Below are positions 15,673-28,503 of a DNA stretch of 57,302 bases, piece by piece (positions within the stretch are counted from its first letter, which is position 1; each line of letters opens with the position of its first letter). Source of the stretch: Rhodanobacter sp. (lineage in GTDB: Bacteria; Pseudomonadota; Gammaproteobacteria; Xanthomonadales; Rhodanobacteraceae). The stretch lies in the NCBI GenBank assembly GCA_004322005.1, contig SCRF01000026.1, positions 1 through 57,302 on the forward strand, read 5' to 3'. Both the position numbers and the translations under genes were made by a program. The notes under the pieces were generated by a model, which ran no database searches, had not been told where the DNA came from, and was given only the letters and a program-made list of their open reading frames with translations.

Positions 15673-16386
15673 ATGCCAATCAAGCGACTGACTGCACCAG
15701 CCGGTTTTTTCATGATGCTGCTCGTATCCGGGCCGCTGTACGCCGGAACCGGCAAGTTCGTCGATTTTCCGTTGATCGCGAAGGCTGCGCCGCAACCGCT
15801 GAGTCAGCTGCCGGTTTTCAATCCTTCGCCGATGTTTGCGCAGGCGGCCGTTGCCGGGCATTTCAGCGTGTTGACCACCGGCAATTCAAAGGCTGTCGTG
15901 GCCGATGCGACGAGCGACGGTGCCAGCGCCAGCGCGCAAGTCGCCGGAGACGTGCAAGCCCCGGCCGTCGGCAACATCACCGATCTGCGCAAGGCGTTGA
16001 TCGCGCTGGCGATGCAGCTGCGCGATATCCGTTATGTGCGCGGTGGGCATGACCCTTCCACCGGCTTCGACTGCAGCGGTTTCGTGCGCTATGTGTTTGC
16101 CCATGCCGTGGGCATGCAGCTGCCGGCCAATTCCGCCGCACAGTTTCTGGCCGGCCTCAAGATCAAGCGAGCGGACATGAAACCAGGTGATCTGGTGTTC
16201 TTCCATACCCATGGCAGACGGCGCATTTCGCATGTGGGGATCTACATCTCCGATGGCCGTTTCATCCATTCGCCAGCGACCGGCAAGTCGGTGGAGATTT
16301 CCAATCTTGACGATGCCTACTGGGCCAGGCACTTCGTGGGTGCCAAGCGACCGGAAGCCCTGGCGCTGGTTGCGCGCGACGGCTGA
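15673..16386 (+). CDS. Secreted NlpC/P60-family peptidoglycan endopeptidase
   Basis: The 237-residue protein has a signal peptide (GFFMMLLVSGPLYAG) and a C-terminal NlpC/P60 domain (about 103-235). The catalytic triad is visible: Cys134 in GFDCSGFVRYVF, His187 in ISHVGIYI and His199 in GRFIHSP. The family cuts the bond between D-glutamate and diaminopimelate (or the cross-bridge) in peptidoglycan stems, like E. coli MepS. Between the signal and the domain lies a low-complexity Ala/Ser/Val stretch that is probably a flexible linker. There is no lipobox, so it should be soluble in the periplasm. A strong hairpin with a T run follows the stop, so the gene is transcribed alone. Confidence 0.92.
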   Translation: MPIKRLTAPAGFFMMLLVSGPLYAGTGKFVDFPLIAKAAPQPLSQLPVFNPSPMFAQAAVAGHFSVLTTGNSKAVVADATSDGASASAQVAGDVQAPAVGNITDLRKALIALAMQLRDIRYVRGGHDPSTGFDCSGFVRYVFAHAVGMQLPANSAAQFLAGLKIKRADMKPGDLVFFHTHGRRRISHVGIYISDGRFIHSPATGKSVEISNLDDAYWARHFVGAKRPEALALVARDG

Positions 16387-16413
16387 GGCAAGCAACTCAT
16401 GCGGTGGTATTCG

Positions 16414-16437
16414 AAAGCCGCCGGCAGGCGGCTTTTT
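16414..16437 (+). terminator. Rho-independent terminator after the NlpC/P60 gene
   Basis: A nine-base-pair stem AAAGCCGCC / GGCGGCTTT with a four-base loop GGCA is followed by a run of five T (16433-16437). It lies 28 bases after the stop codon. Confidence 0.88.
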
Positions 16438-16638
16438 GGTGGACGGGGTTCGCCTTGCGCGGCATGTTGCATCTGCCATACAGGTGGCGGATGAACGATT
16501 CTTTGCGGTCATGGTCAGCGTACGGCCATCGCCGCTGCAGCAACCATCATGTTCGATGATCGCGCCGACCGCCCCCGGCCGATGGCGGGGGCGGATCACA
16601 ATCGTTACGCTTGCCGCCCGTACTCCGGAAACAGCCTG

Positions 16639-17289
16639 ATGCCTTTCAATCTGCCACCTGTGACGCGCAACCTGCTGATTGCGAACTTTGCCGTGTTTCT
16701 GCTGCAACAAGTGCTGGGCAACACCATGCTGCAGTATTTCGCATTGTGGCCGTGGGGGCCGGACCAGATATTCCAGGCGAGCCAGGGCGTGATATCGATC
16801 GGCTTCCGGCCGTGGCAGGTGGTCACCTATGCATTCCTGCATGGCGGATGGACCCACATCCTGTTCAACATGTTTGCGCTGTACATGTTTGGCGGGACGA
16901 TCGAGCGCACGTTCGGCGCGCGCAACTTCACCATCTACTATTTTGTCTGCGCGATCGTGGCCGCCGTGGCCCAGCTGATCGTGGTGCAGTGGTTCACTCA
17001 CGGTTTCTATCCCACCCTCGGGGCCTCGGGTGCGATCTTCGGTCTGCTGCTGGCATTCGGCATGCTGTATCCGTACGAGAAGGTCATGCTGATCTTCCTG
17101 CCGGTGCCGATGCCGGCATGGCTGTTTGTCACCGGCTATGCCGTAGTGGAACTGGTGATGGGCGTGACCGGTACCGAGGCTGGCGTGGCCCACTTCGCCC
17201 ATCTGGGCGGCATGCTGGGCGGCTACGTGCTGATCGAATACTGGCGCGGTCGGCTGCCGCTGAAGCCGAAACGGCGCCTGCTGCGCTGA
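16639..17289 (+). CDS. Rhomboid-family intramembrane serine protease
   Basis: The 216-residue protein has six hydrophobic segments and the rhomboid catalytic dyad: Ser130 in TLGASGAIFG and His188 in HFAHLGGMLGG. The L1-loop HGGWTHILFNMFALYMFGGTIE with the WTHILFNM motif (residues 71-78) and the GxxxE-like FGGTIER are conserved. It should cleave single-pass membrane proteins within the inner membrane. ATG 16639 was chosen because the first helix (NLLIANFAVFLLQQVL) begins shortly after it; the upstream open frame is not rhomboid-like. The 252 bases before it hold the terminator of the previous gene and presumably its promoter. Its 3' end faces rapA, with a GTAG repeat between. Confidence 0.93.
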   Translation: MPFNLPPVTRNLLIANFAVFLLQQVLGNTMLQYFALWPWGPDQIFQASQGVISIGFRPWQVVTYAFLHGGWTHILFNMFALYMFGGTIERTFGARNFTIYYFVCAIVAAVAQLIVVQWFTHGFYPTLGASGAIFGLLLAFGMLYPYEKVMLIFLPVPMPAWLFVTGYAVVELVMGVTGTEAGVAHFAHLGGMLGGYVLIEYWRGRLPLKPKRRLLR

Positions 17290-17297
17290 CCCGGAAA

Positions 17298-17378
17298 CGG
17301 TAGGAGCGCACCCTGTGCGCGAAGGCTCTTTGCGAGGACCTGCCAAGAAGCATTCGCGCACAGGGTGCGCTCCTACCG
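17298..17378. repeat. GTAG-type REP-like inverted repeat (copy 1)
   Basis: Two perfect 26-base arms (17298-17323 and 17353-17378) are separated by 29 bases. The outer ends read CGGTAGGAGC and GCTCCTACCG; the inner arm contains GCACCCTGTGCGC. It lies between the convergent rhomboid and rapA genes and could serve as a bidirectional terminator. The paired GTAG-ended palindromes match the REPIN/SMAG class moved by RAYT transposases. Confidence 0.85.
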
Positions 17379-17403
17379 CAGTGCGAGCGGACGTGCGGAG
17401 GGT

Positions 17404-20289
17404 TCAGCGCAGTGCGAGGAAATCGGCGCTGACCACGAAACGCACGGCATCCAGCCGCAGGCGCGATTGCGGTAGAGCCGCCAGCAGCTCGGATCGCTCA
17501 TGGCTGATGGCGGCGATTTCCGTTTCGCTGATCGAGGGGTTCACCGCACGCAGCGCGAGCAGGCGCGACAGCTCGCTATCCAGTGTTTCAGTGGCCAGGG
17601 TCAGCGCCTCGTTGATGCTGGCCTGTCCGCGCGCACCGGCGAGCGCCTCGGCCCGCTGCAACATCGGCGGTACCAGCTTGCCGAGAAATTTTCGGTAGCG
17701 TGCCACTTCGATGGTGCGGGCGGCGGCCCGACGCAACGCGGTTTCGGAGGGATGGAAGTCGACGTGCTCGGCCAGCCGGGTGTCGACGGTGACGACGATC
17801 GGCATGGGCGGCAGGAAGCGCTCGACATCCAGCCGGCGGTCGGCCACGCATTCGAGCACGTGCACCGCCTGCAGCAGCGCGGTGCGCGGCGGCAGTTCGT
17901 CGTCCACCATGAACGCGGCATTGCCCTGCTCGCCGGACAGCGCCAGATCCAGTGCGCCGGCAACCAGCGGATGGTCCAGCCGCAGCAGCGGCAGCTCCTC
18001 GCGCGCCAGCGCCACGTCGCGGGCAAACGTGACCGACTGCGGACCTTCGGCAAAGCCGGGCAGGGCATCGGTGGCCAGGTATTGCGGATCGAGCAGCAAC
18101 ACCTGGTTGCCGAGATCCTCGGCGTGGATGCCGAACGCCTCCAGCAGGCGCTGCACGAAGGCATCGCGGCCGGGGTCTTGATCGTCGTGGGCAAACGCCT
18201 GCTGCAGTTCGTCGGCGTGCGGGTCGCGGCTGGCGGCCAGCTCCAGCAGGTGGTCGCGGCCGGCGCGGATCAGTTCGGCCATCTGCTCGTGGCTGGCGCG
18301 GGTCTCGGCGAGCAGCACGTCGAGTTCCTGGTCGCGGTTGTCTTCGCCGCGGGCATGCTCGTCGGCCAGCCGGGTCAGCGGCTCGCCAAAGCGGCGCAGC
18401 AGTTCGCGGCCGTCCGCCGGGCTGCTGCGGAACGCATCGACGCCTTCGTCGTACCAGCGCGCCAGCACGTGTTGCGCGCTGTCGGCCACGGCGAGGATGT
18501 GGATGCTGATGTCGTGCTGCTGGCCGATGCGGTCGAGCCGGCCGATGCGCTGTTCGAGCAGGTCCGGGTCGAGCGGCAGATCCCACAGGATCAGGCGGTG
18601 CGCGAACTGGAAGTTGCGCCCTTCGGAGCCGATCTCCGAGCACAGCAGCAGGCGCGCGCCATCAGGCTGGGCGAACCAGGCCGCGTTGCGATCGCGCTGG
18701 ACGATGCCGAGGCCTTCGTGGAAACGCGCCACACCGACGCCGCTGCGGGCGCGCAGCACCTCTTCGAGCGCCAGCACCTTGGCCTGGCTGCGGCAGATCA
18801 GCAGGAATTTATCTTGCGGGTGACGTTCGAGCAGGCCGAGCAGGGCGTCGACGCGCGGGTCGGTGGTGTAGTCGACCTCGATCAGGGCCGGTGGCTGCTG
18901 GATGTCGGCGTGGAATTCGGCCAGCAGCGACTGGCGGGTGCTCTCCGCGAGCGCATCGGCATCCAGCAGGTGCCATGCGGGGGCACGCTGGGGGAAACCG
19001 CCGATGCTCGCACGGCGGTTGCGGAACATCGCCCGGCCGGTGCCATGGCGGTCGATCAGGGCCGCCAGCAATGCACGCGCGTTGTCCGGCTTGTCTGATT
19101 CGGCCAACTGCGCGGCGAGTGTCTTGTCACCCTGGAATGCCTCGGCCAGGGCGGCGCGCTGGGCATCGTCCAGCGGCTTGGCATCGAGCAGCCGGTCGGC
19201 GATGCCGGACAGTGCCTGAAAGCGGTCGGCTTCGGCCAGGTAGCCGTCCAGGTCGTGATAGCGCTGTGGGTCCAGCAGGCGCAGGCGGGCGAAGTGGCCG
19301 CTGCGACCGAGCTGTTCGGGCGTGGCGGTCAGCAGGATCACGCCGGGAATGGCCTCGGCCAGCCGCTCGACCATCGCATACCGAGGGCTGACCGCCTCCG
19401 GCGACCATGCCAGGTGATGTGCCTCGTCGACCACCAGCAGATCCCATGGCGCCTGCAGCAGTTGCTGCGCGTACCTGGGCGAATTCTCGAGAAAGCCGAA
19501 GTCGGCGATCACCAGCTGCTCGTCCTCGAACGGGTTGCTGCCGTCGCCGGCCGTTTCCTCGTCGGCCGCTTCCTTGCTGGCGGATTCATTGTTGGATTGG
19601 GTCAGTGCTTCGCAGCGCTCCTCGTCGTAGATCGCGAAGCTGAGGTTGAAACGGCGCAGCAGTTCGACGAACCACTGGTAGACCAGGGTGTCGGGCAGCA
19701 GCAGCAGCACGCGCGAGGCGCGCCCGGTGGCGAGCTGGCGGGCGATGATCATGCCGGCTTCGATGGTCTTGCCCAGGCCGACTTCGTCGGCCAGCAGTAC
19801 CCGTGGCGGGCGCCGAGCCGCGGCGATGCCGGCGACGCGCAACTGGTGCGGCACCAGGCCGATGCGCGCGGCAGCCAATCCCCATGACGGCGAGCGGCGC
19901 GCCTGCGCACGCCGCTGCATGCCTTCGAGACGCAGCTCGAACTGCGCCACCGAATCGGTACGTCCACCGATCAGCCGGTCATCGGCCTGGCTCACGCTCT
20001 GTTCGTCGTCGAGCTGGCCTTCTTCCAGTTCCCGGCCTTCGCCGCGGTAGACCAGCAGATTGTCGCGCACCTCCACTCGTTCGACCAGAAACGCCAGGCC
20101 CTTGCCGGCCACGCGCTGGCCGGCGCGGAACTCCGCGCGCAGCAGCGGAGCGGAGTCGATGGCGTAGGGACGCAGCACACCGGCCTTGGCGAACAGCACC
20201 TGTACCCCGCGCCCTTCGACGCGCAGCACGGTGCCAAGACCAAGCTCGGGCTCGGCGGAGGAGATCCAGCGTTGACCAGGTACGAACAT
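17404..20289 (-). CDS. rapA: RNA polymerase-associated SWI2/SNF2 ATPase RapA
   Basis: The 961-residue protein aligns along its whole length with E. coli RapA (968 residues), which recycles RNA polymerase stalled in post-termination complexes. The N-terminal Tudor-like part starts PGQRWISSAEPELGLGTVL; the helicase core has Walker A (LADEVGLGKTIEAG), DEAH box (VVDEAHHLAWS), motif III (LLTATPEQLG) and motifs V-VI (CSEIGSEGRNFQFA, LLEQRIGRLDRIGQ). The C-terminal RFLPPMPI segment is also conserved. ATG 20289 (MFVPGQRW) was preferred over an ATG at 20310 because it matches the family start. A central acidic insertion (SNNESASKEAADEETAGDG) precedes the NPFEDEQLVI motif and is longer than in E. coli. 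It is transcribed alone, flanked on both sides by GTAG repeats. Confidence 0.97.
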   Translation of the reverse strand: MFVPGQRWISSAEPELGLGTVLRVEGRGVQVLFAKAGVLRPYAIDSAPLLRAEFRAGQRVAGKGLAFLVERVEVRDNLLVYRGEGRELEEGQLDDEQSVSQADDRLIGGRTDSVAQFELRLEGMQRRAQARRSPSWGLAAARIGLVPHQLRVAGIAAARRPPRVLLADEVGLGKTIEAGMIIARQLATGRASRVLLLLPDTLVYQWFVELLRRFNLSFAIYDEERCEALTQSNNESASKEAADEETAGDGSNPFEDEQLVIADFGFLENSPRYAQQLLQAPWDLLVVDEAHHLAWSPEAVSPRYAMVERLAEAIPGVILLTATPEQLGRSGHFARLRLLDPQRYHDLDGYLAEADRFQALSGIADRLLDAKPLDDAQRAALAEAFQGDKTLAAQLAESDKPDNARALLAALIDRHGTGRAMFRNRRASIGGFPQRAPAWHLLDADALAESTRQSLLAEFHADIQQPPALIEVDYTTDPRVDALLGLLERHPQDKFLLICRSQAKVLALEEVLRARSGVGVARFHEGLGIVQRDRNAAWFAQPDGARLLLCSEIGSEGRNFQFAHRLILWDLPLDPDLLEQRIGRLDRIGQQHDISIHILAVADSAQHVLARWYDEGVDAFRSSPADGRELLRRFGEPLTRLADEHARGEDNRDQELDVLLAETRASHEQMAELIRAGRDHLLELAASRDPHADELQQAFAHDDQDPGRDAFVQRLLEAFGIHAEDLGNQVLLLDPQYLATDALPGFAEGPQSVTFARDVALAREELPLLRLDHPLVAGALDLALSGEQGNAAFMVDDELPPRTALLQAVHVLECVADRRLDVERFLPPMPIVVTVDTRLAEHVDFHPSETALRRAAARTIEVARYRKFLGKLVPPMLQRAEALAGARGQASINEALTLATETLDSELSRLLALRAVNPSISETEIAAISHERSELLAALPQSRLRLDAVRFVVSADFLALR

Positions 20290-20376
20290 TGCGCAGCCGT
20301 ATTGCTTCAAGGGTCGCCAATTATCCGCCCCACGGCGTCCGGTGGGAACCGCACCCTATCAGTCAGGACCCGTCCC

Positions 20377-20457
20377 GTAGGAGCCCGCTCGCGGGCGATA
20401 CTCTTTGTTCCGGTGTTCATCGAAGACAAGAGCAATCGCCCGCGAGCGGGCTCCTAC
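20377..20457. repeat. GTAG-type REP-like inverted repeat (copy 2)
   Basis: Perfect 23-base arms (20377-20399, 20435-20457) begin GTAGGAGCCCGCTCGCGGGC and end with its complement; the loop is 35 bases. The element lies between the start of rapA and the end of the M13 peptidase gene, both on the minus strand. Its stem sequence is nearly the same as copy 3 and differs from copies 1 and 4. Confidence 0.85.
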
Positions 20458-20502
20458 ACAGTTCGGGTTATTCGACAAGGCATACGACAAGCTGCCAGCG
20501 GC

Positions 20503-22635
20503 TTACCAGATATTCACCTGCTTGTCGGCCGGCCGCACCATCGCATCGCCCGGCTTGCACTGGAACGCTGCGGCGAATGCCGGCATGTTGGACGGCGCGC
20601 CGATCGCCCGCAGCGAGGCTGGGGCGTGCGGATCGGTGTTGAGCTGCAGCAGTGCCTGCTTCTCGCGGATGCTGCCGCGCCAGACGCGAGCCCAGTTCAG
20701 GAAGAAGCGCTGGTCTTCGGTGTAACCGTCGATCTTCTTGCCGGCTTCCTCGGGATTCTTCTTCAGTGCCGCCTGGAGCGCGTCGTAGCCCACGTTGAGG
20801 CCGCCCAGATCGGCGATGTTCTCGCCAAGGGTCAGCTTGCCGTTGACATGCGCGTCCGGCTTGTCCTTGATCGGCGTGTAGGCGTCGAATTGCTGCACCA
20901 GTTTCGCGGTGCGCGCGTCGAACTTCTCGCGATCGGCCTTGGTCCACCAGTTGACCTGATTGCCGTCGCCGTCGAACTGGCTGCCTTCGTCGTCGAAGCC
21001 ATGGCTGGACTCATGGCCGATCACCGCGCCGATGCCGCCGTAGTTGATCGCATCGTCGGCTTTCGCGTTGAAGAACGGCGGCTGCAGGATCGCGGCCGGG
21101 AAGTTGATCGTGTTGTCGCTCGGGTTGTAGTACGCGTTGACCGTCTGCGGGGTCATGCCCCATTCCTTGCGGTCGGTCGGCTTGCCGATCTTGGCGATGT
21201 CGTAGTCGTAGTTGAACTTCGCGGCGGCCTCGAGGTTGGCGTAATAGTTGTCGGGCGTGATCGTGAGGCCCGACCAGTCGCGCCACTTGTCCGGATAGCC
21301 GATCTTGGGCAGGAACTTGTTCCATTTGTCGATCGCCTTGGCCTTGGTTTCGGGGCTCATCCAGGCGAGGTTCTCGATGCGCGCCTTGAGCGCGTCACGC
21401 ACGTTGTTGACCAGCTCCAGTGCCCGTGTCTTGGCTTCCGGGGTGAATTCCCTGGCCACGTAGAGCTCGCCCAGCGCCATGCCCATGGAGTCGTTGACCG
21501 CCCGCAGCACGCGCTTCCAGACCGGCTTCTGCTCAGGGGTGCCGGACAGGGTCTTGCCGTAGAACGCGAACTTGTTGTCCTGGAAGGCCTTGCTCAGGTA
21601 GGGCGAAGCGTCGTCGATGGTGTGAAAGCGCAGATAGGCCTGCCATTGCGCGACCGGCGCCCGCGCCAGCAGATGGTCGAACTCGGCGAAGAACTTCGGC
21701 TGCGACAGCGAAAAGCCCTTGTCGATGGTTACGCCTTGTGCCGCGAAGAATTTCTCCCAGCCGAAGTGCGGGGTGACCTTGTCGGCTTGCTTGACGCTGA
21801 CGAAGTGGTACTGGTTGTCGGGCTTGCGCAGGTCGACCGGAGCCAGCGAAGCCTTGGCCAGCTCGGTCTCGAAGGCCAGCACCTGATCGGCCTGTTTCCT
21901 GGCGTCGGCAGTGGTCACCCCGGTCAATTCCAGCGCCTTGGCAATGTAGCCGAGATAGGCGTTGCGGATGTCCTTGTATTTCGGATCCAGATAGTAATCC
22001 CGGGTCGGCAGGCCCAGTCCGCTCTGGAAGGTGTAACCGATCTGCCGGTCGGCATGCTTGAAGTCGGCGCCGGAGCCGAAGCTGAATACCTGCATGTCGC
22101 CGTGGGCAAAACTCTTGTCTAGGTAGTCGACGACCTGCTTGTTGTTCTTCAGCCCGTTGATGGCATCCAGCTTGGGCTTGATCGGGTCGAAGCCGGCCTT
22201 TTCGATGGCATCCTGGTTCATGCCGGACTGGTACAGCCAGCCGATTTTCTGCTCGATCGAGCCGGGCTTGGCCTGCGCGGCGTTCCTGGCGGCATCCTCG
22301 ACGATCTTGTGCTGGGTATTGAGGCTGTCTTCGGCGAGCTTGTCGAAGGCGCCCCAGCGGCTGCGGTCGGGCGGGATCGGATTGGCGGCAACCCACTTGT
22401 CGTTGACGAAGCCGTTGAAGTCCTGACAGGCATTGATGTTCTTGTCCAGTTCGCTGACATCGAAGATGCTCTTGCCGGCATCGACGGCGGCAGTCGTGCC
22501 GGCGGCGGCCGGGGCCGCGCTGGCGCTGGGTGCCGGGGTGCTTGCCGGAGCCGCGGACTCCTGCTTGCCGCAGGCGGCGAGCGACAAGGCCAGGCTAACG
22601 GCCAGGGCCAGTGGCTTCAGGAATGGCTTGGACAT
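20503..22635 (-). CDS. M13-family zinc metallopeptidase (PepO/neprilysin-like), lipoprotein
   Basis: This 710-residue protein is a neprilysin-type M13 peptidase. It has a lipoprotein signal (LALAVSLALSLAAC, Cys near residue 22), a Pro/Ala-rich linker, the N-terminal M13 domain starting at DFNGFVNDKWVAANPIPPDRSRWGAF, and a catalytic domain with zinc motif VIGHESSHGFDDEG and third ligand in ENIADLGGLNVGYDAL. NAYYNPSDNTINFPAAILQPPFF is the conserved substrate-binding stretch. The protein ends in the family-typical CKPGDAMVRPADKQVNIW. It should cut oligopeptides in the periplasm. The gene stands alone; 334 bases separate its start from the divergent pyrG. Confidence 0.95.
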   Translation of the reverse strand: MSKPFLKPLALAVSLALSLAACGKQESAAPASTPAPSASAAPAAAGTTAAVDAGKSIFDVSELDKNINACQDFNGFVNDKWVAANPIPPDRSRWGAFDKLAEDSLNTQHKIVEDAARNAAQAKPGSIEQKIGWLYQSGMNQDAIEKAGFDPIKPKLDAINGLKNNKQVVDYLDKSFAHGDMQVFSFGSGADFKHADRQIGYTFQSGLGLPTRDYYLDPKYKDIRNAYLGYIAKALELTGVTTADARKQADQVLAFETELAKASLAPVDLRKPDNQYHFVSVKQADKVTPHFGWEKFFAAQGVTIDKGFSLSQPKFFAEFDHLLARAPVAQWQAYLRFHTIDDASPYLSKAFQDNKFAFYGKTLSGTPEQKPVWKRVLRAVNDSMGMALGELYVAREFTPEAKTRALELVNNVRDALKARIENLAWMSPETKAKAIDKWNKFLPKIGYPDKWRDWSGLTITPDNYYANLEAAAKFNYDYDIAKIGKPTDRKEWGMTPQTVNAYYNPSDNTINFPAAILQPPFFNAKADDAINYGGIGAVIGHESSHGFDDEGSQFDGDGNQVNWWTKADREKFDARTAKLVQQFDAYTPIKDKPDAHVNGKLTLGENIADLGGLNVGYDALQAALKKNPEEAGKKIDGYTEDQRFFLNWARVWRGSIREKQALLQLNTDPHAPASLRAIGAPSNMPAFAAAFQCKPGDAMVRPADKQVNIW

Positions 22636-25473
<2,838 letters not shown>

Positions 25474-25480
25474 CCCGTGT

Positions 25481-26913
<1,433 letters not shown>

Positions 26914-26932
26914 GCGGAACCATCGGCCACCC

Positions 26933-27265
26933 ATGTTGCGCTGGATCGCCCTGGTGCTGCTCCTGCTGCTGATCGGACTGCAGATCAAGCTGTGGTCCGG
27001 CAACGGCAGCATGCGCGAGGTCGATGCGTTGCGTGCGTCGGTGAAGAAACAGGCTGACGAGAACGACCGGCTGGTGAAACGCAACCAGGCATTGGGTGCC
27101 GATGTGCTCGATCTCAAGCACGGTGAACAGGCCGTCGAGGCCCGCGCGCGTACCGAGCTTGGGTTGATCAAGCCGGGTGAGACCTTCTATCAGGTGGTCG
27201 ATCAGCCGGGCCATGCCGGCAGCACGCCGCTGCCGGCGGCGGCCGCATCCGCCGGATCGCCATGA
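26933..27265 (+). CDS. ftsB: Cell division protein FtsB
   Basis: This 110-residue bitopic protein has one N-terminal helix (WIALVLLLLLIGLQIKLW), then a coiled coil (MREVDALRASVKKQADENDRLVKRNQALGADVLDLKHG) and the conserved EARARTELGLIKPGETFYQVV end of the DivIC/FtsB domain. It joins FtsL and FtsQ in the divisome and links them to FtsWI activation. The last 15 residues are an Ala/Pro-rich tail. It sits between eno and ispD in the common gammaproteobacterial order and overlaps ispD by four bases (ATGA). Confidence 0.96.
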   Translation: MLRWIALVLLLLLIGLQIKLWSGNGSMREVDALRASVKKQADENDRLVKRNQALGADVLDLKHGEQAVEARARTELGLIKPGETFYQVVDQPGHAGSTPLPAAAASAGSP

Positions 27266-27969
27266 GCGCACCCCTGCTGTGGTGCGTGGTGCCGGCAGCG
27301 GGACGCGGTACGCGGGTTGGCGGCGATTGTCCCAAGCAATACCTGCCGCTGGCCGGGCGGCCGCTGATCGAGCACACGCTGGAACGGCTGGCCGCGCACC
27401 CGCGGATCGCCGGTTTGATGGTGGTCCTGGGCGCGGCGGATACGCACTGGCCGGGCGTCGCCACGCTCAACGGCAAGCCGGTACTCACCGCCATCGGCGG
27501 CGCCGAACGCAGCGATTCGGTACTGGCCGGGCTCGATGCCTTGCCGGCTGGCGTCGCCGCCGGCGATTTTGTGCTGGTGCACGACGCCGCCCGTCCGTGC
27601 GTGCGGCAGGCGGACATCGGCAAGTTGATCGAACAGGCCACTGCCGCCGGTGGCGGGTTGCTGGGCGCACCGCTGCGCGACACGCTCAAACGCGCCGATA
27701 GCGCCGCGCGCAGTCTTGCCACCGAGCCGCGCGACGGGCGCTGGCGGGCATTCACACCGCAGATGTTTCGGCGCGCGGAGCTGACATCCGCCTTGCGCGA
27801 CGTGTCGCGGCGCAAGCTGGCGGTCAGCGACGAGGCGATGGCGATGGAGCTGGCCGGTTTCGCGCCGTTGCTGGTCGAAGGTGCGGAGGACAACATCAAG
27901 GTCACCACGGCCGCCGATTTCGCGCTGGCCGAATTTCTGCTCATCAGGACGGCCGGATCATGCGGATAG
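27262..27969 (+). CDS. ispD: 2-C-methyl-D-erythritol 4-phosphate cytidylyltransferase
   Basis: The 235-residue enzyme adds CMP to methylerythritol phosphate in the MEP isoprenoid pathway. The CTP-binding loop [20 protein letters not shown] is intact, followed by [12 protein letters not shown], the [13 protein letters not shown] motif, VHDAARPCV with the metal-binding Asp, and the late [15 protein letters not shown] block. It overlaps ftsB by four bases and ispF by ten, so ftsB-ispD-ispF are translationally linked. CTP from the nearby pyrG product is its co-substrate. Confidence 0.97.
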   Translation: MSAPLLWCVVPAAGRGTRVGGDCPKQYLPLAGRPLIEHTLERLAAHPRIAGLMVVLGAADTHWPGVATLNGKPVLTAIGGAERSDSVLAGLDALPAGVAAGDFVLVHDAARPCVRQADIGKLIEQATAAGGGLLGAPLRDTLKRADSAARSLATEPRDGRWRAFTPQMFRRAELTSALRDVSRRKLAVSDEAMAMELAGFAPLLVEGAEDNIKVTTAADFALAEFLLIRTAGSCG

Positions 27970-28433
27970 GTCAAGGTTTCGACGTACATGCGTTCGGTGC
28001 GGGCGACCACATCGTGCTCGGTGGCGTGCGCATACCGCACGAGCAAGGCGTGCTCGCGCATTCGGACGGCGACGTGGTGATCCATGCGCTGTGCGACGCG
28101 ATTTTCGGCGCGCTTGCGTTGGGCGATATCGGCACGCATTTCCCGCCCACCGACGAACGCTGGCGCAACGCCGACAGTCGCCAGTTCCTGCGCCACGCGG
28201 CGTTGCTGATGGCCCAGCGCGGTTTCGCGCTGGGCAATGCGGACATCACCGTGATCTGCGAAGCGCCGAAAGTCGGTCCGCATGCGCAGGCGATGCGCGA
28301 GCACCTCGCGGCCGACCTGGAGTGCGATATCGGCCGCATCAGCATCAAGGCCACCACCACCGAGCGACTCGGGTTTGCCGGGCGGCGCGAGGGAATCGCC
28401 GCGCAAGCCTGCGTGCTGCTGGAACGCGCGTAA
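27960..28433 (+). CDS. ispF: 2-C-methyl-D-erythritol 2,4-cyclodiphosphate synthase
   Basis: This 157-residue trimeric enzyme closes the cyclodiphosphate in the MEP pathway. Metal ligands are in GFDVHAFG (Asp8, His10) and the [16 protein letters not shown] motif; [11 protein letters not shown] and [24 protein letters not shown] are the other signatures. Residue 5 is Gln in RIGQGFDVH, where His is common, with no expected functional effect. It overlaps ispD by ten bases. The 70 bases to truD hold nothing recognisable. Confidence 0.97.
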   Translation: MRIGQGFDVHAFGAGDHIVLGGVRIPHEQGVLAHSDGDVVIHALCDAIFGALALGDIGTHFPPTDERWRNADSRQFLRHAALLMAQRGFALGNADITVICEAPKVGPHAQAMREHLAADLECDIGRISIKATTTERLGFAGRREGIAAQACVLLERA

Positions 28434-28503
28434 GCGACAGCATGCCGGTCACCGCGACGCGGGCCCCAATGGATCTGAATGCCGGTGCGACCGGCGGAGT
28501 GTC

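Noticed and set aside
20272-22122. 616-codon plus-strand open frame antisense to the M13 peptidase
   Set aside because: It is low in motif content and rich in Gly/Arg/Val repeats typical of shadow frames; the peptidase has its zinc site intact.
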